This document shows positions 36,051 to 44,314 of a stretch of DNA of 64,000 nucleotides, in pieces; position 1 is the first letter of the stretch; each line of letters opens with the position of its first letter. This DNA comes from Nocardia anaemiae NBRC 100462 (lineage in GTDB: Bacteria > Actinomycetota > Actinomycetes > Mycobacteriales > Mycobacteriaceae): positions 1 through 64,000 of the forward strand of contig NZ_BDAZ01000019.1 of assembly GCF_001612725.1 (NCBI RefSeq), written 5' to 3'. A program made the translations under genes and the position numbers. The notes beneath the pieces were generated by a model that searched no databases, was not told the DNA's origin, and worked only from the letters and a program-made list of their open reading frames with translations.

Positions 36051-37459
36051 CGGGTGAACTCGTCGAGGGTGATATCGAGCAGATCGCAGGCCGCCCGAAC
36101 GGTGGCACGATGGTCGCCGGGGACGGCGTGTATATGGTTGGCGCCGAACCGGGACAGGAAATCCTCGGCATGTGCGTCCAATCGGGCGAAGGCATGCGGC
36201 CATTCCCAGGTGGACTGTTTCATCAGCGATTCATTGGTCGCCTGGTCATAGGTCTCGAAATCGCCGAGCATCAACTGCATTCGATAGTCGCCGTCCTTGC
36301 GGGTGAGACGGGCCAGGGTCATGCGGCCGGGCGCGGCCAAATGATGCACCGAGGCACCGCCCGCCGGGAAGAAGAACACCTCCGGATACAGATGTACGTT
36401 GGCGAGATTCTCGGTCGGCTCCTCGCTGCGTGCCGAGAACCAGGTGGCGTGCTGGCCCGAGTTGCACAGATCCCAGATATCGCGGTCCGCGTGATAATGC
36501 CGGACATCCGCGAAAAGCACCGGGGTGTCGGCGATCTGCTGCAGCAGCCGCATAGTGAGTGCGCCGTCCATATCCGCTTCGGTCGCACACACATGGGGTT
36601 GTTTGGGGCCGTTCCAATCATAGGGATCGTTGAGGAACGCCTCGGTGATATCCATGGTGGCGAAATACTGGGTGAGCTCGGGCTGGCCCTTGATGCCCGA
36701 GAAGTCCAGCCGCCATTCCTCGATCAGCTCACGCACCGCCAGATACGAGCGAATCTGGCGTTCCAGCAATTCCGGAGTGAGCTTCACACCGTCGTAGTGC
36801 ACACCGGCGGTATTGCGCTCCAACCACTCTCGCGCGCCCTTCGCCTCACCGGCATCGGCCTGTTCGGCGCGGCGCACGATCTCCCACTGGTCGATCTCCT
36901 CGACATCGATGCCGAACAGGCGCTGCCACTGATCGGTATTGGCGACCGCCGTATTCATCCCCATCGGCCGACCGCCGAAGCGCCCGAAGGTGCTGCCGCG
37001 CAAGCCCGATACGGCGGCCGCAGCGGTCGCCCGGGTACCGATCGCCTCGATCAGCTCGGTATCGGCCGGATTGCCCCACAACCGGGTGTGCGCGCGGCCG
37101 ATCTGATCCAACGCACCACCCGCGGCCAGCATGCCGACCATGCCCGGTTGCACCGGATCGATATTGGACAGCAATAGCAGCGGACCCGGTGTCGCGCCCG
37201 CGGCCAGCATGGTGAAATGCGGGAACGCCCAGACCGCGTAATGCAGCACCGTGAGATCCACACCGGCGGTTGCCACTTCGCGTGCCACCGATCCGGCCAG
37301 TGCGTTGCTACTGATCTGCGTCGGGCCGCGAACCACCTCGTGCCCGGCCGCCCGCAACGCTGTGACCAGCCGATCCTCGGCCGACTCGATGAACTCCGCT
37401 ATCCCGGCGTGCACATAATCACGCCCATCGGACAGGCTCATGACTCCGATCCGCGCCAT
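36047..37459 (-). CDS. L-fucose/D-arabinose isomerase-family protein
   Basis: 470 residues (ARIGVMSLSDGRDYVHAGIA). The FucI/AraA fold is indicated by RPMGMNTAVANTDQWQRLFG, the metal ligand Glu in CATEADMDGALTM, Asp/His in FADVRHYHADRDIWDLCNSG and a C-terminal His in HIHAVPGDH. It would interconvert an aldose and ketose, for example D-arabinose and D-ribulose or L-fucose and L-fuculose. It is first in a coupled run isomerase-kinase stub-GH172. The intact kinase at 31954-33366 could supply the missing step. Confidence 0.82.
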   Translation of the reverse strand: MARIGVMSLSDGRDYVHAGIAEFIESAEDRLVTALRAAGHEVVRGPTQISSNALAGSVAREVATAGVDLTVLHYAVWAFPHFTMLAAGATPGPLLLLSNIDPVQPGMVGMLAAGGALDQIGRAHTRLWGNPADTELIEAIGTRATAAAAVSGLRGSTFGRFGGRPMGMNTAVANTDQWQRLFGIDVEEIDQWEIVRRAEQADAGEAKGAREWLERNTAGVHYDGVKLTPELLERQIRSYLAVRELIEEWRLDFSGIKGQPELTQYFATMDITEAFLNDPYDWNGPKQPHVCATEADMDGALTMRLLQQIADTPVLFADVRHYHADRDIWDLCNSGQHATWFSARSEEPTENLANVHLYPEVFFFPAGGASVHHLAAPGRMTLARLTRKDGDYRMQLMLGDFETYDQATNESLMKQSTWEWPHAFARLDAHAEDFLSRFGANHIHAVPGDHRATVRAACDLLDITLDEFTR

Positions 37460-37552
37460 CCCGACCGCCTCCCAACCCGCAGGCCCCCTCCAGGATTATC
37501 TATCCGAAGGGGGCCGCCGGTGGTCGGCTTCGGGCGAGCGGAGCCGAGGTCG

Positions 37553-38395
37553 TTACCGGCCGGTGACCCGGCTGTCGACCAATTCCGCGGTGATCGCATC
37601 GAGTCGCCGGGCACTCTCTGGATCGAAATCCTTGCCCGCCAATGCGAGTCGCGTGCGGCGCCGGTAGGCGGCGAGCGGTTCGGTCGGCGGATGGTCGATC
37701 AGTTCGGCGATCGGGACGATCGCCTTGTGCACCGGTTGCCCGGCGAGCCGCAGCCAGGTCTTGGTGAGGATGCGGTGCGCCGTCGGCAGCGAGTCGGCCA
37801 TGGCGGTGCGCACCATCAGCGGGTTGTAGAGCACATATCGCGTGCGGGCTCCCGGATGACGTTGCGAAAATGCCACGCCGAGCAGGTCGATGCAGCGCGA
37901 GGACTGCATGGCCGCGCGCATGCCGCGATATCCCGTACGCAGCTGCAGATCGTCCCATTCGATGGTGCCCGGCAGTCCACCCGAACCAGCGATATTCATG
38001 ATGACCGGGGCTTCGGCGCGTTCCAGTGCGTCGAAGAGCCCGTGCCCGATGACGTAGCGGCTCAGGTAGGCAAGGGCGAAGGTGTATTCGAAGCCGTCGG
38101 CGGTCTCCTGACGTGCGGACCGGAAGTTCTGCGCGCCGAATACGACGCCGTCGACGGTCTCGGTGACCGCCGCGACTTCCGCGATGACCTGGTGCATTCC
38201 CGCGAGTGTGCTCAGGTCGGCCTGGATGAAGCTGGCTCGATCGGCGGCGCCGAGTTCGGCGGCCTCGCGCAGGAATCGGGCGCCCTTGACCGCGCCACTG
38301 GCCACCGCGAGCACACGGTCGCCGCGGCCGAGGAAGTGCAGGCCGAGACCCTTGCCCATGCCGTCGGTACCGCCGGTTATCACGTAGGTGCGCAT
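37553..38395 (-). CDS. Short-chain dehydrogenase/reductase, atypical
   Basis: 280 residues from ATG 38395. The cofactor motif is TGGTDGMGKGLG. NNAG is replaced by FGAQNF, and the catalytic Ser/Tyr region reads MNIAGSGG with a degenerate Tyr-Lys region (GYRGMRAAMQSSR), so it may be a retinol-dehydrogenase-like or non-classical SDR. It is divergent from a TetR gene, with a long inverted repeat in the shared promoter, and is the likely target of that TetR. Confidence 0.8.
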   Translation of the reverse strand: MRTYVITGGTDGMGKGLGLHFLGRGDRVLAVASGAVKGARFLREAAELGAADRASFIQADLSTLAGMHQVIAEVAAVTETVDGVVFGAQNFRSARQETADGFEYTFALAYLSRYVIGHGLFDALERAEAPVIMNIAGSGGLPGTIEWDDLQLRTGYRGMRAAMQSSRCIDLLGVAFSQRHPGARTRYVLYNPLMVRTAMADSLPTAHRILTKTWLRLAGQPVHKAIVPIAELIDHPPTEPLAAYRRRTRLALAGKDFDPESARRLDAITAELVDSRVTGR

Positions 38396-38478
38396 CGAAT
38401 CGCTTCTCCTCGAATCGTTTTCGGATGAGTCATCGGCCGATGACATCGAGGCTAGGAAGTCTTCGAGATACAAGTCAA

Positions 38479-38505
38479 CATTTGGTGACTTATGCTGACC
38501 AAATG
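38479..38505. promoter_or_regulatory. TetR operator candidate, SDR/TetR divergent promoter
   Basis: CATTTGGT and ACCAAATG, perfect 8-bp arms with an 11-nt centre. The right arm covers the TetR start codon (38503), so binding would also block translation start or early elongation of its own gene. Placement between divergent SDR and TetR genes supports autorepression. Confidence 0.5.
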
Positions 38506-39093
38506 ACCGAAACCGCAGCGCCGGGCCGTCGGCGCGACCGTGCCGCCACCCGAGCCGCACTCTTGGACGCCGCCCGGATCCGGTTCGCCACGACCGGATT
38601 CGACCGCACCGGAGTCCGCGATATCGCGGGTGATGTGGGCGTCGATCCGGCGCTGGTATTCCGGTACTTCGGGTCGAAGGAACGGCTCTATGCCGAGGCG
38701 ATGCATATCGAGATCCCGAAAGGCGTTGCGGCCGATCGACATCGACCCGTCGTTTCGATCGCGGATGCCCTGCTACGCGATGTCGTCTTCGCGGAATGGC
38801 CAGAATTCGGCGGTGAGCATCCACTGGTTGCGGGGCTGCGATCGGCCGGTCATGAAGTCATGCGCGACCAGTTGCGCGCGCAACTCTGCGATGGCTATCT
38901 GCGGGAGATGGCCACGCGCCTGGGCGGTGCGGACGGCGCATTGCGCGCGGAATTGATCGGTGCGCTGCTACTCGGCTTGGGTGTCATGCGCACGGTGGTC
39001 GGCGCACCCGCGGTGTCCGAAGCGTCGTTCGAGCAGATCAGGGTGCTGGTGGCGGGCATGGTTCGATCGCTCAGCGGGGAACGGCCGCGGTGA
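38503..39093 (+). CDS. TetR-family transcriptional regulator
   Basis: 196 residues from ATG 38503. The HTH is ALLDAARIRFATTGFDRTGV, then RDIAGDVGVDPALVFRYFGSKERLY; the C-terminal half is the helical ligand domain. It is divergent from the SDR at 37553-38395 and its 3' end overlaps the convergent GH43-like gene by 23 bp. An inverted repeat spans its start codon. Classical gene pair of a TetR repressor with the enzyme it controls; ligand unknown. Confidence 0.9.
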   Translation: MTETAAPGRRRDRAATRAALLDAARIRFATTGFDRTGVRDIAGDVGVDPALVFRYFGSKERLYAEAMHIEIPKGVAADRHRPVVSIADALLRDVVFAEWPEFGGEHPLVAGLRSAGHEVMRDQLRAQLCDGYLREMATRLGGADGALRAELIGALLLGLGVMRTVVGAPAVSEASFEQIRVLVAGMVRSLSGERPR

Positions 39094-39961
39094 CGGTGCG
39101 CGGGGTGGGGAAGTCGAGCGGTGCGAGGTGGACGCCGCCCTGTGCCCAGCCCGCGCTGGTGATCCACCAGCGGTCGTCGTCGCGCACGAGTTCGGCGGCG
39201 TGCGCGGCGATATGGCCGACCTTGTCGCCGATGCGGAACCGGAAGGGGTTGTCGCTGCGGAATACGTCGGTGCCGACGTAATGCGGCCGCGGACCGATGA
39301 ACAGGTACCACCAGCCACCGTGGTGCGCCACGAACGGTGATTCGGTGTTGCCCGCTTCGGTGCCGATGGTCGGGTCGGTGTAGGCGATATGGCGGTCGCC
39401 CCAATGCCGGAGATCGCCGCTGGTGCGATAGGCGACGACATGGTGCCCGCCGCTCGGTGTGCTGGTTGCGCAGTAGTACATGACCCATTTCTCGCCGATG
39501 CGTAAGACCATGGGATCCCTGGCGTCGTAGCCGTCGCGAAACAGCGGTCCGGCGCGGCTGCGAGTCCAGCGGAACAGGTCGGTCGAGGTGGCGAGGTTGA
39601 TGGTGGCGGCGGTGCGGTCGGGGCCGCCGCCCGCGTAGAACATGTAGTAGCGGCCGTCGACGCCGATGACATGCGGCGCCCATAGATGTGTTTCGCCGTA
39701 GTCCCGATCGACGGTCAGGGCGGATGGCCGCTTGCTCCACGGCCCGTGCATCTCCTCCGCGGTGGCGTGGGCGAATTCCGTTTCGTGGAACGGGTCGGCG
39801 GGTTCGGGATGGGTGATGCCGAACAGGTGCCAGCGGCCGGATTCGTCGCGGACGATGGTGTGGTCGTTGATATACCAGGGATGCTGTTCACCCTCGCCGG
39901 GGTTGTAGATCCTCGTGAACGCGCCCGCTCTCACCACCTCGCGCGTCGCCATACACCTCAT
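39071..39961 (-). CDS. GH43/GH32-like five-bladed beta-propeller glycosidase
   Basis: 296 residues from ATG 39961 (ATG 39952 is equally likely). The three acidic positions of clans GH-F/GH-J are visible: Asp in WYINDHTIVRD, Asp in YDARDPMVLR and Glu in GNTESPFVAHH. Repeating blade segments read GRYYMFYAGGG, KWVMYYCATS and WWYLFIGP. There is no signal peptide. It probably hydrolyses a furanoside (arabinofuranoside or fructofuranoside) in the cytoplasm, in keeping with the nearby GH172 and isomerase genes. A palindromic operator lies 14 bp upstream. Confidence 0.78.
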   Translation of the reverse strand: MRCMATREVVRAGAFTRIYNPGEGEQHPWYINDHTIVRDESGRWHLFGITHPEPADPFHETEFAHATAEEMHGPWSKRPSALTVDRDYGETHLWAPHVIGVDGRYYMFYAGGGPDRTAATINLATSTDLFRWTRSRAGPLFRDGYDARDPMVLRIGEKWVMYYCATSTPSGGHHVVAYRTSGDLRHWGDRHIAYTDPTIGTEAGNTESPFVAHHGGWWYLFIGPRPHYVGTDVFRSDNPFRFRIGDKVGHIAAHAAELVRDDDRWWITSAGWAQGGVHLAPLDFPTPRTVTAAVPR

Positions 39962-39974
39962 GATGACGTGCGCG

Positions 39975-39989
39975 GACCTCGTTGAGGTC
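39975..39989. promoter_or_regulatory. Operator candidate upstream of the GH43-like gene
   Basis: GACCTC-GTT-GAGGTC is a perfect palindrome 14 bp before the start. A 16-bp segment, CTCGTTGAGGTCAGGT (39978-39993), recurs inverted at 55112-55127. The rest of the 273-bp gap 39962-40234 is GC-rich with no gene evident. Confidence 0.45.
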
Positions 39990-40234
39990 AGGTCTGGAGC
40001 ATCGGGATGTCGCGGGTCAGTGGACTGGTGGGTGCTTCGGGGCCGTGTCTTCGGAATATCAGGTGATGGTTGTTGGGCTTCGGCTGCTCGAGGACGGTGT
40101 CCCGTTGCTACGAGGTTGGCTCGGGAACTGCGGGCTCGCATGTCGTTTGGCTCAGGCCTGTGGACAGGGGTGTCGATGGCTCAGGCGGTCTGTGCTGCCT
40201 CGAGCTGATCCACTGGGGTTTGGGGAGCAGAGGA

Positions 40235-41110
40235 TTAAGGTGCCGGTGGCTCGGGCGTCGTCGGCTTCGACGCTGTGGACGCGGGTGCCGTTTTTTCGGG
40301 CGCCGTGGTCCGGGATGCCGTTGAATCCTGCGCTGTGGGCACGGTCGACGTTGCCTCGGGAGCGGTCGGCTCGGGCGTCGTCGGCTCTGGTGCTGTGGGT
40401 TCGGGTGTCGTTGATTCCGGTGCTGTGGGTTCGGGTGTCGTTGATTCCGGTGCTGTGGGTTCGGGTGTCGTTGACTCCGGTGCTGTGGGCTCGGGCGTCG
40501 TTGACTCGGTCGCTATCGGCTCGTGTGTCGTTGGCTTCGGCGTTGCGGGCTGGGGCGCCTCAGGCTGGTTCGCTGTCGGCTGGGGCGCAGTGGACTGAGC
40601 TACTGGTGGTTGCGGAGCTAGCGACTGAGATTCTGTCGCCTCGCGCGCGGCAGCCCGCTGCTGGTTACGCCGCAGCACCGCCTGGCTGAAACTTGTACTG
40701 CTGAAATGCGTTCCGTAGACGCCGAGCGCGACTACCCCGGCCGCGATCACCGCGACACCCGCGCTCCAGTCGATATGCCAGAACGCCGCGACCACACCGA
40801 CGAGTGAGCTGAGCAGGGCAATGGCCTTGGCCGCCTCATCGGTCATGCTCGGGTTCGGCGCTTGTTCGCCCGACTGCCATTCGTCGAGCATCAGCAGCAC
40901 CGCGAGCAGTGGCAGCGAGATCGCGAAGGCGATCATGGAGATCCGCCCGGATGTGCCGAGCGGCGAGGCCGTGAGGAAACCCTGGAGGATGACGACGCCG
41001 ATGGCGATCAACCCGCCGTACATCAAGCTGTTCTGCTTGGCGAACTTCTTCTTCTCGGTCGGGGTGACCAGCTTCGCGTAGTCGACATCGTCGTGCACGT
41101 TGGTGACCAT
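40235..41110 (-). CDS. Four-helix membrane protein with Pro/Thr/Glu repeat tail
   Basis: 291 residues from ATG 41110. After an N-terminal cytosolic stretch (DDVDYAKLVTPTEKKKFAKQ) come four membrane segments between ~30 and ~150 (LMYGGLIAIGVVILQGFL, ISMIAFAISLPLLAVLLML, AIALLSSLVGVVAAF, GVAVIAAGVVALGVYG). The last ~130 residues are a low-complexity tail with 10-residue repeats TTPEPTAPES. The tail is encoded by near-identical 30-bp repeats. No family known to me; a surface or wall-spanning tail is possible. The phosphatase gene ends 48 bp upstream on the same strand. Confidence 0.75.
   Translation of the reverse strand: MVTNVHDDVDYAKLVTPTEKKKFAKQNSLMYGGLIAIGVVILQGFLTASPLGTSGRISMIAFAISLPLLAVLLMLDEWQSGEQAPNPSMTDEAAKAIALLSSLVGVVAAFWHIDWSAGVAVIAAGVVALGVYGTHFSSTSFSQAVLRRNQQRAAAREATESQSLAPQPPVAQSTAPQPTANQPEAPQPATPKPTTHEPIATESTTPEPTAPESTTPEPTAPESTTPEPTAPESTTPEPTAPEPTTPEPTAPEATSTVPTAQDSTASRTTAPEKTAPASTASKPTTPEPPAP
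40359..40540 (-). repeat. 30-bp tandem repeats encoding the Pro/Thr tail
   Basis: Units at 40389-40418, 40419-40448, 40449-40478 and 40479-40508 are almost identical (GGTGCTGTGGGTTCGGGTGT at their start), flanked by degenerate copies. They keep the reading frame at 10 codons per unit. Copy number is likely to vary between strains. Confidence 0.85.
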
Positions 41111-41158
41111 ACTGGACCTTGGGCGGTAATTCCGGGTGAACAATCGCCACCGCGGGAA

Positions 41159-41923
41159 CTAGCCGACGAGCACCGCGCGGAGCCTGGCGAGTTCCGTGCC
41201 GGATAATCCGTTGGCGCGCAGCCATTCTGCCGCTCCGCCATGGGTGGTGTGCAATTCGTCGAGGAACCGGATGATCACATCCGGATCGACGCCGAGAATG
41301 CCGGTGCGGACCGGCGGCAGCCCGTGATAGGACGGCAGCGCGTCCAGGCGTTCGCGGATGCGTTCCAGGCGTTCGCCGGTGAGCGCGTAATCGGTGGCGA
41401 TGGCCTCGGCGGCGACACCCACCGCGTCCAGCACCATGGCCGCGAGGATGCCGGTGCGGTCTTTGCCTGCGGCGCAATGGAAGAGGACCGAGTGCCGCTC
41501 GGCGTCGCCGATCAGCCGCGCCGCCGCCACAATGGATTCGCTACTGCCGGTGAGAAGTTCGCGGTAGAGAGCGACCAGGTCGTAGTCTCTGCCGTCGGGA
41601 ACCAGCTCGGCGGGTGTCGCGACGACTTCGGTCGCCTTCCGCACCGGAAGATTGACCATGCGCACTGCCGCACTGCCGGTCAGCAGGCCGTAACCCTCGC
41701 GCAGCACCTCGTCCGGGTTGCGCAGGTCGATCAGTGTGCGCAGGCCGACCGGGCCGGTCAGGACGGCCAGGTCCTCCGCAGTGAGATGCTGCGGTGTGCT
41801 GGATCGGTAGACGACGCCGAATCTGGTTGTGCCGCCGCCGGTCACCGGAAGCCCGCCGAGGTCGCGGACATTGTCGATCTCGGCGAACTCCACCCATCGC
41901 CGCTGGGCGTTATCGGTGAACAT
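41159..41923 (-). CDS. Cytoplasmic Y_phosphatase3-type phosphatase
   Basis: 254 residues, no signal peptide. The family features are VRDLGGLPVTGGGTTRFGVVYRS near the N-terminus, LIDLRNPDE, and the catalytic loop HCAAGKDRTG with Cys and Arg. A C-terminal helical part follows (PDVIIRFLDELHTTHGG). Relatives act on phosphotyrosine, phosphoserine or phosphoinositides. It starts 4 bp after the stop of the PPDK-like gene, so the two are one operon, repeating the gene order of 26799-30199. Confidence 0.9.
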   Translation of the reverse strand: MFTDNAQRRWVEFAEIDNVRDLGGLPVTGGGTTRFGVVYRSSTPQHLTAEDLAVLTGPVGLRTLIDLRNPDEVLREGYGLLTGSAAVRMVNLPVRKATEVVATPAELVPDGRDYDLVALYRELLTGSSESIVAAARLIGDAERHSVLFHCAAGKDRTGILAAMVLDAVGVAAEAIATDYALTGERLERIRERLDALPSYHGLPPVRTGILGVDPDVIIRFLDELHTTHGGAAEWLRANGLSGTELARLRAVLVG

Positions 41924-41927
41924 CGCG

Positions 41928-44123
41928 CTAGTGGGCCCGGCCCGCGGCGGCCTCGTCGGCGCGGCTGAGCCCGCACAGCCCGATGAGGTCCTCGTGCAAC
42001 TCGAACCACACCGTGTGATAGCTGTCCATGACCGGCCGAGCCACCCAGCTGTGGTCGCCGCCGTTCATCCGCTCGACGGCGCGGGCCAAACGGTCGGTGT
42101 AGGGCGCGAGGCGCGGCGCGATAGTGCCGATGCGTTCGACGAGGGGAGTTACGCCAGCGTGCAGTGCGGTCAATCGTGCCAAAACCGCTGCGTCATAGAC
42201 GTTGTCGGAATGATCGTTCACCGTGCTCGCGTCCTTCATCTGCCAGGCCGTGATGACTGCCTTCAGCTCGGCGTTGAACTCGCAGAATTCATCGTAGGCC
42301 GCAGCGAGCGCGCTCCGGTCGAGATCGGCGCGCTCGTGTTCGAGAAATTGGGCGAGTTGTTCGCGGCCCTGCGGGGTCAGGCGGACGCCGACGGGTGTGC
42401 TGGCGCATAGCCCGCGCGTCACGAAATCAGCGGTGCGCGAGGCGGCTTCGGCCTCGGCGATCGGGAGGCTGGCTGCGATGGCCTCCGGTTGTACTCGACC
42501 CTTGATGCCGATCAGGCGAAGGACGGCGAGTTCGGAAACATTGTTGCCGTTGGCTTCTCGGGCCATCGGCGAATTTTCCGTATCTGCCGCGGAGCGATCT
42601 TCGTCCGGTGTCGACAGGAACGCGGGCAGCTCGCCCGATTCGACCCCTGCCCATTGTGCGAGTCGCTCGACATCTTCTATTACCGAGGCATCCACCGCCT
42701 TTCCGCTCACTTGTCCCGGCCATACGGTGCCCGCTCCGCCATCGACGGTGACGACATGACCCACCAATGCCTCGACAATGCCGGGGCCGCAGCCGACTAC
42801 GCACGGACGGCCCAGCTCCCGGCTGACCAGCGCGGCATGCGAGGTGGCCCCGCCGAGTTCGGTGACGATGGCCTGCGCCGCGATCATTCCGTGCAGATCG
42901 TCCGGGCTGGTAGTCGGGCGTGCCAGGATCACCTGCTCCCCTGCGGCCGAACGGGTTTCGGCCTCGTCGGGATCGGTGACCACAATGCCGGAGGCGAGTC
43001 CAGGACACGCGGATTCGCCCCGGGCCAAGGGCTGCCGCCCGGTGTGGTCGCCCGATGCGGGCAGCAGGACTGTGCGCACTTGGTCGGCCGCGATCCGGCG
43101 CAGTGCCTCGTTCTGGTCGATCAGCCCCTCGTCGACCATGGCCACGGCGGCGCGAACCGCCGCACGCGCAGAGCGTTTCGCCGGTCGCGCCTGCAATAGC
43201 CACAGGCGGCCGGATTCGACGGTGAACTCGATGTCCTGGATATCGCGGCCATCGCGCTCGAGCAGTTCGGCGGCGTCGAGCAATCGCCGGTGCACGTCCG
43301 GCAGTGTCACCGCGAGTTCGTCGAGTGGGCGCGGGGTGGTGCGTCCCGAGACGACGTCCTCGCCCTGCCCGCCGACCAGCCATTCGCCGAAGACCGCACG
43401 GTCGCCGGTGTTCGGATTCCGGCTGAACAGCACGCCGGTCCCCGAGAGCGCGTCGAGATTGCCGAACACCATGGCCTGCACCGTGACCGCCGTGCCGAGC
43501 GCATCGGAAACGCCCCGGGTACGCCGATAGGTCTTGGCTCGTGCGGAATCCCATGAACGAAATACCGCGGTGATCGCGCCACGCAACTGCTCCCATGGAT
43601 CCTGCGGCACAACGCCATTCGGATCACCCAGCACGATCTCCCGATACTGGGTGACGAACCGACGCCGAGTATCACTGGCGTATCCCGGATTTCGCGTATC
43701 GGCGGTCAGCGCCCGCTCGACCGAATCGTTCATGCCCAGATTCAGGACGGTATCCATCATCCCCGGCATGCTCACCGCGGCACCGGACCGCACCGACACC
43801 AGCAATGGACGCTCGGCGCCCCCGAACCGTCGCCCCGTGCCGCGCTCCAACGCGGCGATGCCGTCGCGGACCCGCGCCCAGATCTCCGCGTCGAGCGCCC
43901 CACCGTTGATCCCGAATTCCGCCCAGGCCTGGGTCGTCAGCACGAATGCGGGCGGCACCGGCAACCCCAACCTCCGCATATGATCGACGCTCCACGCCTT
44001 GCCGCCGATCCGCTCCCGCGAAAGTCCGCACGCCCCATCGAGTTCCACAACGACCGAACCACCGGCACCGGCCGTCCCGAAGGCGGCCCCCGGTCGCCGC
44101 ACCGGCTCCACTCCGATCGTCAT
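41928..44123 (-). CDS. PPDK-like protein: ATP-grasp and phosphohistidine swivel, no PEP/pyruvate barrel
   Basis: 731 residues from ATG 44123 (44150 possible). Residues ~25-340 are the PPDK ATP-grasp domain (GGKAWSVDHMRRLGLPVPPAF, VRSGAAVSMPGMMDTVLNLG, VLFSRNPNTG, DIQDIEFTVE). Residues ~400-490 are the swivel domain with His in GGATSHAALVSRELGRPCVV. The C-terminal TIM barrel of true PPDK is absent. Instead there are ~200 residues, partly winged-helix-like (SELAVLRLIGIKGRVQPEAI), then helices. Short PPDK homologues are known in mycobacteria; this C-terminus suggests a different acceptor. Confidence 0.85.
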   Translation of the reverse strand: MTIGVEPVRRPGAAFGTAGAGGSVVVELDGACGLSRERIGGKAWSVDHMRRLGLPVPPAFVLTTQAWAEFGINGGALDAEIWARVRDGIAALERGTGRRFGGAERPLLVSVRSGAAVSMPGMMDTVLNLGMNDSVERALTADTRNPGYASDTRRRFVTQYREIVLGDPNGVVPQDPWEQLRGAITAVFRSWDSARAKTYRRTRGVSDALGTAVTVQAMVFGNLDALSGTGVLFSRNPNTGDRAVFGEWLVGGQGEDVVSGRTTPRPLDELAVTLPDVHRRLLDAAELLERDGRDIQDIEFTVESGRLWLLQARPAKRSARAAVRAAVAMVDEGLIDQNEALRRIAADQVRTVLLPASGDHTGRQPLARGESACPGLASGIVVTDPDEAETRSAAGEQVILARPTTSPDDLHGMIAAQAIVTELGGATSHAALVSRELGRPCVVGCGPGIVEALVGHVVTVDGGAGTVWPGQVSGKAVDASVIEDVERLAQWAGVESGELPAFLSTPDEDRSAADTENSPMAREANGNNVSELAVLRLIGIKGRVQPEAIAASLPIAEAEAASRTADFVTRGLCASTPVGVRLTPQGREQLAQFLEHERADLDRSALAAAYDEFCEFNAELKAVITAWQMKDASTVNDHSDNVYDAAVLARLTALHAGVTPLVERIGTIAPRLAPYTDRLARAVERMNGGDHSWVARPVMDSYHTVWFELHEDLIGLCGLSRADEAAAGRAH

Positions 44124-44314
44124 AACACTCCTTCGGTCATCGACAGCCATCACGCACCCGGCGCATGTCAGGGGCAGATCATCGGGCTGCTGGCCCGAAC
44201 GCCCTGGCAATGGCGCAACCCCGCAGCGCACACCGCGGGCAGCCCGATTTCAGCCTGCCGTCCCGCTCGGTTCCGGCGTACTGGACGTCTCGGTCAGCAG
44301 GATGCGCCGAGTGG

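Noticed and set aside
40359..40540. CRISPR-like array
   Set aside because: The 30-bp units are contiguous, have no spacers and stay in a reading frame.
39982..40689. Plus-strand frames with Val/Ser/Leu repeats
   Set aside because: They are complements of the Pro/Thr tandem repeats of the minus-strand membrane protein.
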